Shown here: positions 35,645-41,078 of the stretch, piece by piece | Numbering within the stretch: position 1 is the stretch's first letter | How the letters are laid out: each line of letters begins with the position of its first letter | NCBI GenBank assembly: GCA_020062665.1 | Contig: JAGUVW010000034.1 | Location: 1-41,078 of the forward strand | DNA: 41,078 nt | Source: Pseudomonadales bacterium | GTDB lineage: Bacteria; Pseudomonadota; Gammaproteobacteria; Pseudomonadales; Ketobacteraceae | Direction: 5' to 3' | Program-made: the position numbers and the translations under genes | Notes under the pieces: model-generated | What the model was told of the DNA's origin: nothing | Seen by the model: the letters and a program-made list of their open reading frames with translations, nothing else | Databases searched by the model: none

Positions 35645-35914
35645 TTAAATTGCGGCTCTTTCCTCGATGCTCACCAAGCGCCAGCTTTTGGTCTTCGAAA
35701 TCGGCCGACACTCTTCGATCACAATGATGTCGCCCGCATTGCACTCGTTGTTTTCGTCATGCACGTGATACTTGGTAGTGCGACGAACAAACTTTCCATA
35801 AACCGGGTGCTTGACCTTGCGTTCAACCGCCACAGTAACGGTCTTGTTAGGCTTGTTGCTAACAACCTTGCCGGTCAGGGTACGCTTTTTCTTCGCAGCA
35901 ACTTGCTCTGTCAT
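35645..35914 (-). CDS. rpsQ: 30S ribosomal protein S17
   Basis: S17 is a primary binder of the 16S rRNA 5' domain with an OB fold. The 89-residue protein has [20 protein letters not shown] and [20 protein letters not shown]. It lies two bases after the rpmC stop and is the last gene of the S10 group. Confidence 0.98.
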   Translation of the reverse strand: MTEQVAAKKKRTLTGKVVSNKPNKTVTVAVERKVKHPVYGKFVRRTTKYHVHDENNECNAGDIIVIEECRPISKTKSWRLVSIEERAAI

Positions 35915-35916
35915 AC

Positions 35917-36111
35917 TCAGTTACCTTGTTTCTTTTCGGCGATCACGGTTTTGACGCGAGCAATGCTACGACGCGTTTTCTTGATCACATGGGTTTGACC
36001 CAGCTGCCCAGTGGCCAGCTTCATGCGGTATTCAAACTGCTCACGCAACAAGTCCAGCACAAGCTTGTTCAGCTCATCTGTGGATTTCTGTCTCAGTTCG
36101 CTCACCTTCAT
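35917..36111 (-). CDS. rpmC: 50S ribosomal protein L29
   Basis: L29 is a two-helix protein next to the exit tunnel. The 64-residue product from [18 protein letters not shown] has [17 protein letters not shown] and [16 protein letters not shown]. The ATG shares one base with the rplP stop (TGATG), implying coupled translation; a GTG one codon earlier is possible. Confidence 0.97.
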   Translation of the reverse strand: MKVSELRQKSTDELNKLVLDLLREQFEYRMKLATGQLGQTHVIKKTRRSIARVKTVIAEKKQGN

Positions 36112-36524
36112 CACATCACCGTCCGCTTAACAACCGTTGTACGAATGGGAAGCTTTGCGGCGGCCAACTGAAACGCTTCGTTTGCTACGTCGTCGGAAAC
36201 GCCTTCCATCTCGTACAGAACCTTACCGGGCTTAATTTCTGCCACCCAATACTCAACGTTACCCTTACCGCTACCCATACGGACTTCCAAGGGCTTTTCG
36301 GTAATCGGCTTGTCTGGAAACACACGAATCCAGATCTTGCCGCCCCGCTTGACGTGGCGGGTCATGGCCCGACGGGCTGCTTCGATTTGACGCGCAGTCA
36401 AACGACCGCGAGTTGTTGCCTTCAAGCCAATAGTGCCGAACGAAATCTTGTTGCCACTCTGGGCCAAGCCTCTGTTGCGGCCTTTATGCTGTTTTCTGAA
36501 CTTGGTGCGTTTAGGCTGTAACAT
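36111..36524 (-). CDS. rplP: 50S ribosomal protein L16
   Basis: L16 helps shape the A site of the large subunit. The 137-residue protein begins [20 protein letters not shown] and holds [20 protein letters not shown] and [20 protein letters not shown]. The Arg hydroxylated in Escherichia lies in the MGSGKG neighbourhood. The stop overlaps the rpmC start by one base. Confidence 0.98.
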   Translation of the reverse strand: MLQPKRTKFRKQHKGRNRGLAQSGNKISFGTIGLKATTRGRLTARQIEAARRAMTRHVKRGGKIWIRVFPDKPITEKPLEVRMGSGKGNVEYWVAEIKPGKVLYEMEGVSDDVANEAFQLAAAKLPIRTTVVKRTVM

Positions 36525-36535
36525 CTTCTTAACCC

Positions 36536-37225
36536 TTAGCTAGCACGTGGGCGTTTCGGAGCGGCCGGCTTTTGCTCTTCCTGCTGCTCCAGATCTCCAT
36601 CAAGGATTTCTCCTTTGAAGATCCACACCTTGACGCCGATGGTTCCATAGGTAGTCTCTGCACGGGATGTCGCGTAATCAATATCAGCGCGCAACGTGTG
36701 AAGAGGCACTCGGCCCTCGCGATACCACTCAGTACGCGCGATCTCAGCTCCACCCAACCGCCCGGACACCTGAACCTTAATACCCTTGGCTCCCAGGCGC
36801 ATAGCGTTCTGCACGGCGCGCTTCATTGCGCGGCGGAACATTACACGACGCTCCAGCTGGGAAGCAATGCTGTCGGCAACTAATTTTGCATCCAGCTCAG
36901 GCTTGCGGACTTCCTCGATGTTGACGTGGACAGGCACACCCATCATCTGGGAAAGATCACGACGCAGCTTCTCTACGTCCTCGCCCTTCTTGCCGATAAC
37001 AATACCTGGACGCGCGGTTTTGATGGTGATGTGCGCGTTCTCGGCAGGACGCTCAATTTCAATCCGGCTGACGGATGCTGCCTTCAATTTCTCGAACAGG
37101 AATTCGCGGACTTTCAAATCAGTCAGCAAATAGCCTGCATATTGCTTGGGATTCGCGTACCAAGTAGAGGTGTGCTTCTTAACGATGCCCAAGCGAATCC
37201 CGGTCGGATGAACTTTCTGACCCAT
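36536..37225 (-). CDS. rpsC: 30S ribosomal protein S3
   Basis: S3 guards the mRNA entry and contributes to mRNA unwinding. The 229-residue protein begins [20 protein letters not shown] and has the KH-domain loop [17 protein letters not shown]. The C-terminus ends in a basic, Pro/Ala-rich tail ([11 protein letters not shown]). AGGAGA precedes the ATG. It lies 12 bases after rplV. Confidence 0.98.
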   Translation of the reverse strand: MGQKVHPTGIRLGIVKKHTSTWYANPKQYAGYLLTDLKVREFLFEKLKAASVSRIEIERPAENAHITIKTARPGIVIGKKGEDVEKLRRDLSQMMGVPVHVNIEEVRKPELDAKLVADSIASQLERRVMFRRAMKRAVQNAMRLGAKGIKVQVSGRLGGAEIARTEWYREGRVPLHTLRADIDYATSRAETTYGTIGVKVWIFKGEILDGDLEQQEEQKPAAPKRPRAS

Positions 37226-37237
37226 CTGGTCTGTCTC

Positions 37238-37570
37238 CTAGTTGTCAGATACCTTGACCGTGATATGGCAAGTTCTTTTCATGATGCGATCTGCACGGCC
37301 TTTGGCGCGAGGCTGAATACGCTTCATAGTCATGCCTTCGTCTACAAAAATCTCAGAAACCCGCAACTCATCAACGTCTGCGCCTTCATTGTGCTCGGCG
37401 TTAGCGATGGCAGATTCCAGAACCTTCTTGACCAAATGCGCAGCCTTCTTTTCACTGAAAGCCAGTATGTTGAGCGCTTGATCAATCTTTTGGCCACGAA
37501 TCTGATCTGCCACAAGACGTGCTTTCTGGGCTGAGATCATGGCGCTACGCAATTTTGCTGCTGCTTCCAT
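37238..37570 (-). CDS. rplV: 50S ribosomal protein L22
   Basis: L22 lines the peptide exit tunnel through a long beta-hairpin. The 110-residue product from [20 protein letters not shown] has the hairpin [18 protein letters not shown], where macrolide-resistance changes occur in other species; it is intact here. A TTG two codons upstream is less likely because GGGAG is seven bases from the ATG. Confidence 0.97.
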   Translation of the reverse strand: MEAAAKLRSAMISAQKARLVADQIRGQKIDQALNILAFSEKKAAHLVKKVLESAIANAEHNEGADVDELRVSEIFVDEGMTMKRIQPRAKGRADRIMKRTCHITVKVSDN

Positions 37571-37582
37571 CTCCAAACTCCC

Positions 37583-37858
37583 TTACTTCTTCGCTTTCTT
37601 GTCGGCAGCGTGACCACGATAAGTGCGAGTCGCTGCGAATTCGCCAAGCTTGTGACCTACCATATGCTCGGTAACAATTACGGGCACATGCTGGCGACCA
37701 TTGTGTACAGCTATAGTCAGGCCAACCATATCCGGCAGGATCATGGAGCGACGCGACCAGGTCTTGATCGGCTTCCGCGAGTTAGCCTGAACCGCTTCTT
37801 CCACCTTCTTCAGGAGGTGCGCGTCGATAAACGGGCCTTTTTTCAATGAACGTGGCAC
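37583..37858 (-). CDS. rpsS: 30S ribosomal protein S19
   Basis: S19 pairs with S13 in the small-subunit head. The 91-residue protein reads [20 protein letters not shown] at the start and has [19 protein letters not shown] and [17 protein letters not shown]. The start codon is GTG, preceded by GAGAGG; no ATG fits, and the GTG matches the universal N-terminus. Confidence 0.97.
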   Translation of the reverse strand: MPRSLKKGPFIDAHLLKKVEEAVQANSRKPIKTWSRRSMILPDMVGLTIAVHNGRQHVPVIVTEHMVGHKLGEFAATRTYRGHAADKKAKK

Positions 37859-37880
37859 TGTAGATACCTCTCAATCCGTA

Positions 37881-38711
37881 TTACGCTTTCGCACCGCGGC
37901 GACGCACAATGAACTGGCTTGTGCGCTTGTTTTTGCGCGTCTTGAACCCTTTGGTGGACACACCCCATGGCGTTACAGGGTGACGACCACCAGACGTGCG
38001 GCCTTCACCACCCCCATGCGGGTGATCGACGGGGTTCATCGCAACACCGCGCACCGTTGGGCGAACACCACGCCAACGCTGAGCACCGGCCTTACCGAGA
38101 GAAATCAGGTTGTGCTCGGAATTACCCACTTCACCAATAGTCGCCCGACACTCCGCCTGAACTTTGCGCACTTCACCAGAGCGCAGACGCAATGTCACAT
38201 AAGCGCCTTCACGGGCAAGCAGCTGGATCGCTGCGCCGGCGGAACGACCCAATTGCGCGCCCTTGCCAGGCTTCAGTTCCACACAATGGATGACAGAACC
38301 CACCGGAATGTTGCGCAGTGGCAACGTGTTCCCTGTCTTGATGGGTGCGTCAGACCCGGACTGCACCAGATCGCCAGCTTTCAAGCCTTTGGGCGCAATA
38401 ATGTAGCGACGCTCGCCATCCAGATACTTCACCAGCGCGATATGAGCAGAACGATTGGGATCGTACTCAAGACGCTCAACTTCGCCACGAATGCCGTCTT
38501 TGTTGCGCTTGAAATCAACAACGCGGTAATGCTGCTTGTGACCGCCACCCTGGTGACGAGTGGTGATACGGCCCGTATTGTTCCGACCGCCATTTTTTGA
38601 GCCGGACTCAACCAGGGGCGCATGAGGCGCACCTTTATGAAGGTCAGGATTCACCACGCGAACAACGAAGCGGCGGCCTGGCGATGTCGGTTTAGCTTTC
38701 AAAAGTGCCAT
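37881..38711 (-). CDS. rplB: 50S ribosomal protein L2
   Basis: L2 is required for subunit joining and peptidyl transfer. The 276-residue protein has the SH3-like and OB domains and the invariant [20 protein letters not shown] near 225, containing the His linked to activity in Escherichia. GAGGAG precedes the ATG. It lies 16 bases after rplW. Confidence 0.98.
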   Translation of the reverse strand: MALLKAKPTSPGRRFVVRVVNPDLHKGAPHAPLVESGSKNGGRNNTGRITTRHQGGGHKQHYRVVDFKRNKDGIRGEVERLEYDPNRSAHIALVKYLDGERRYIIAPKGLKAGDLVQSGSDAPIKTGNTLPLRNIPVGSVIHCVELKPGKGAQLGRSAGAAIQLLAREGAYVTLRLRSGEVRKVQAECRATIGEVGNSEHNLISLGKAGAQRWRGVRPTVRGVAMNPVDHPHGGGEGRTSGGRHPVTPWGVSTKGFKTRKNKRTSQFIVRRRGAKA

Positions 38712-38727
38712 TAGCTTTACTCCTCAA

Positions 38728-39024
38728 TCACTCTGCGCCAAGGAAGTCGATGTCGAACCCTTCTTGAAGGGAGACATAGGCCTTTTTCCAATCAGAACGC
38801 TTGCCTTCAGAGCGACCGAACCGCTTGTTCTTGCCTTTCACAACCAGCGTGTTGACATCCTTTACCTTGACATCCCATAACTTCTCGACGGCTGCCTTGA
38901 TCTCAGTCTTAGTCGCATCCCTGGCTACCTTGAACACAAACTGGTTGTTGCGATCAGCAGCCATGCTGGCCTTCTCGGACACATGGGGGGCTTTCAATAC
39001 TTTAAAAATCCGTTCCTGGTTCAT
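38728..39024 (-). CDS. rplW: 50S ribosomal protein L23
   Basis: L23 is at the tunnel exit and docks trigger factor and SRP. The 98-residue protein has [18 protein letters not shown], with the conserved Glu of VSEK that trigger factor contacts, and [20 protein letters not shown]. Its ATG overlaps the rplD stop by four bases, giving coupled translation. Confidence 0.98.
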   Translation of the reverse strand: MNQERIFKVLKAPHVSEKASMAADRNNQFVFKVARDATKTEIKAAVEKLWDVKVKDVNTLVVKGKNKRFGRSEGKRSDWKKAYVSLQEGFDIDFLGAE

Positions 39025-39623
39025 GCCAGCAGCTCCTCGATTTTCTTAAGCGCATCAACAGTCACCACGACATTCTCGTGTGCAATCAGACTGACAGGAT
39101 CGGCGGCCTGCACATCACACACATCAACCTTGGGAAGATTACGTGCTGCCAGATACAGGTTCTCGCTCACGTCAGCGCCCACGATCAATGCACTTTGCAC
39201 TCCAAGGTCCTTGAGCTTTACGATCAAAGCCTTTGTCTTCGGCTCCGCCACATCAAAAGAATCAACCACAACCAGTCGATTCTGACGAACCAGCTCGGAC
39301 AGGATGCAACGCATTGCGCCACGATACATTTTCCGATTCACTTTTTGCTCGAAATCACGAGGCTTGGCAGCAAAAGTAACACCGCCTGAACGCCACAGCG
39401 GGCTACGAATGGTACCCGCACGAGCGCGACCGGTACCTTTCTGCTTCCAGGGCTTCTTGCCGCCACCGCTTACTTCGGAGCGGGTCTTTTGCGCCTTGGA
39501 TCCCTGCCGACCTGCCGCCATGTAAGCGGTTACGACCTGATGAACCAGAGGCTCGTTAAACTCTTTTCCAAACGCGACTTCTGAAACCGTTACGGTTCCG
39601 CCAGAGGCAATATTCAGATTCAT
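39021..39623 (-). CDS. rplD: 50S ribosomal protein L4
   Basis: L4 lines the tunnel and in Escherichia represses the S10 operon at both transcription and translation. The 200-residue protein has the long loop [30 protein letters not shown] from about 40 and [20 protein letters not shown]. Whether it acts on the hairpin before rpsJ is open. Confidence 0.98.
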   Translation of the reverse strand: MNLNIASGGTVTVSEVAFGKEFNEPLVHQVVTAYMAAGRQGSKAQKTRSEVSGGGKKPWKQKGTGRARAGTIRSPLWRSGGVTFAAKPRDFEQKVNRKMYRGAMRCILSELVRQNRLVVVDSFDVAEPKTKALIVKLKDLGVQSALIVGADVSENLYLAARNLPKVDVCDVQAADPVSLIAHENVVVTVDALKKIEELLA

Positions 39624-39641
39624 CCGCTAATCCTCTTGGGC

Positions 39642-40280
39642 TCAACCTTTAACCGCCGGCGACACGATGACATCGGCACCCGTCGCTCCCGGCACTGCAC
39701 CTTTCACCAACAGCAGATTTTTCTCGGCGTCCACACGGACAATTTCGAGAGACTGCGTAGTGACCTGGCGATTACCCATATGGCCCGCCATTTTCTTGCC
39801 TTTGAATACACGACCCGGGGATTGGTTCTGACCGATAGAACCGGGAGCACGATGAGACAAGGAATTGCCGTGAGTAGCGTCTTGGGCTGCGAAATTCCAG
39901 CGCTTAATGACGCCAGCAAAACCCTTACCTTTCGAGGTGGCAGTCACATCAACTTTCTTGCCGGCCTCAAAGATGCTCACCTGGATTGAATCACCAACAT
40001 TGAATCCAGACGCTTCCGAGCCATCTACACGAAACTCCCACAACCCTCTACCAGCCCCAACACCAGCTTTTGCAAACTGACCAGAGGATGCCTTGGACAG
40101 GTGAGTCGCCTTGCGAGAACCCGTAGTAACCTGAACTGCTGAATAACCGTCCGAGCTCTCGCTCTTGATCTGAGTGATGCGATTCGGCTCAACCTCAATC
40201 ACGGTTACCGGAATCGAAACCCCATCCTCAGTGAAGATGCGGGTCATACCACACTTACGCCCGACTAGACCGATTGCCAT
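39642..40280 (-). CDS. rplC: 50S ribosomal protein L3
   Basis: L3 is an early assembly protein whose loop reaches the peptidyl transferase centre. The 212-residue protein has the loop around [20 protein letters not shown], including the Gln of GSIGQ that PrmB methylates in Escherichia, and [16 protein letters not shown]. It lies 38 bases after rpsJ. Confidence 0.98.
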   Translation of the reverse strand: MAIGLVGRKCGMTRIFTEDGVSIPVTVIEVEPNRITQIKSESSDGYSAVQVTTGSRKATHLSKASSGQFAKAGVGAGRGLWEFRVDGSEASGFNVGDSIQVSIFEAGKKVDVTATSKGKGFAGVIKRWNFAAQDATHGNSLSHRAPGSIGQNQSPGRVFKGKKMAGHMGNRQVTTQSLEIVRVDAEKNLLLVKGAVPGATGADVIVSPAVKG

Positions 40281-40318
40281 ATCTTTAACCTCTTACGCCA
40301 TGCTGCTTGTCAGCACGA

Positions 40319-40651
<333 letters not shown>

Positions 40652-40667
40652 TCATTAATATAAATGC

Positions 40668-40707
40668 AAAAAACCGCTTGCTTCTCAGTTACTTCGGAGA
40701 GAAGCGG
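40668..40707 (-). terminator. Hairpin with U-tract in the rpsJ leader: terminator or attenuator
   Basis: On the - strand CCGCTT pairs with AAGCGG, followed by six T. The loop between them can also pair inside (GCTTCTC with GAGAAGC, shared bases), so two alternative stems exist. It lies only 38 bases before rpsJ, and I see no good promoter after it, which makes a regulated attenuator as plausible as a plain terminator. Confidence 0.6.
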
Positions 40708-40746
40708 CTTTTGTGGCTTTTGGGCCTAGAACGATGCCTAGGCTGT

Positions 40747-40777
40747 AAAAATCGCGCCCCTTACTACAGGGGCGCGA
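40747..40777 (-). terminator. Intrinsic terminator of tuf
   Basis: On the - strand TCGCGCCCC/GGGGCGCGA, a 9-base perfect stem with an 8-base loop, is followed by five T. It lies about 37 bases after the tuf stop. Confidence 0.8.
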
Positions 40778-40782
40778 AACTA

Positions 40783-40804
40783 TAACTCGATGCGTACCGA
40801 GTTA
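40783..40804 (-). repeat. Inverted repeat just after tuf
   Basis: TAACTCG and CGAGTTA are separated by eight bases, directly between the tuf stop and the terminator hairpin. It would form a second hairpin in the 3' untranslated region and may protect the transcript end. Confidence 0.5.
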
Positions 40805-40813
40805 CAAGTGCTA

Positions 40814-41078
40814 TTACTCGATAATTTTCGCAACCACGCCGGCGCCGACGGTACGGCCACCTTCGCGAATCGCAAAACGCAGACCTTCTTCCATCGCGAT
40901 GGGCGCAATCAGGGTTACGTTCATCTGGATGTTGTCGCCTGGCATTACCATCTCTACGCCTTCCGGCAGTTCGCAGGAACCGGTAACGTCGGTGGTACGG
41001 AAGTAGAACTGCGGACGATAGCCCTTGAAGAACGGGGTGTGACGGCCGCCTTCTTCCTTGCTCAGCACGTACACTTCG
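40814..41078 (-). CDS. tuf: Elongation factor Tu, C-terminal end (5' part outside window)
   Basis: Only the last 87 residues are visible. They are the EF-Tu beta-barrel domain 3: [20 protein letters not shown], then [20 protein letters not shown], and the end [19 protein letters not shown]-Tu brings aminoacyl-tRNA to the ribosome. Its place before rpsJ is that of the str-operon copy (often called tufA); whether a second copy exists cannot be seen. Confidence 0.97.
   Translation of the reverse strand, partial: EVYVLSKEEGGRHTPFFKGYRPQFYFRTTDVTGSCELPEGVEMVMPGDNIQMNVTLIAPIAMEEGLRFAIREGGRTVGAGVVAKIIE

Overview
The window looks like a chromosomal segment of a moderately GC-rich gammaproteobacterium. 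This rests on the S10-spc-alpha ribosomal gene order, an SSB ending in DDIPF, a bioBFHCD operon of the BioC/BioH type, a type II secretion gspN-gspC-gspD block, and a yajR-ssb pair divergent from uvrA and close to rplQ, an arrangement also familiar from Pseudomonas. PsrA-like operators before an acyl-CoA dehydrogenase suggest a lipid-oxidising relative of Pseudomonas or Alcanivorax. That placement is inference. I see no mobile elements, CRISPR arrays, tRNA or rRNA genes.

Region 1 (1-2919, + strand) holds the end of an XdhC-type molybdenum hydroxylase maturation protein, then one long frame in which a MocA-like nucleotidyltransferase is joined without a stop codon to an RhlB-type DEAD-box RNA helicase. 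Region 2 (2920-9874) has a YihG-type acyltransferase and a MarR regulator (- strand). It also has an unrecognised secreted protein with four cysteine-paired repeats (+ strand), a 600-residue acyl-CoA dehydrogenase behind tandem PsrA-like sites, a SprA-related metalloprotease-like protein, and a 77-residue protein resembling the two terminal helices of flagellar rod and hook proteins.

Region 3 (10034-17584) is the tightly packed biotin operon bioB-F-H-C-D (- strand) with a BirA-type operator over its promoter. Divergent from it are comF and srkA (+ strand), and convergent with those is a ketopantoate-reductase-like gene whose family catalytic residues appear replaced. Region 4 (17859-26884) carries gspN-gspC-gspD, ssb and yajR on the - strand and uvrA on the + strand.

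Region 5 (26993-41078, - strand) is the ribosomal protein cluster. Transcription runs from tuf (cut by the window edge) through rpsJ-rplC-rplD-rplW-rplB-rpsS-rplV-rpsC-rplP-rpmC-rpsQ, rplN-rplX-rplE-rpsN-rpsH-rplF-rplR-rpsE-rpmD-rplO-secY-rpmJ, and rpsM-rpsK-rpsD-rpoA-rplQ, ending at a strong terminator facing uvrA. A hairpin with a U-tract lies between tuf and rpsJ and could be a terminator or an S10-leader attenuator.

Most of the window is housekeeping. The parts most worth a second look are the nucleotidyltransferase-helicase fusion, the cysteine-paired repeat protein, the stand-alone flagellar-helix-like protein beside the metalloprotease, and several operator-like sites.
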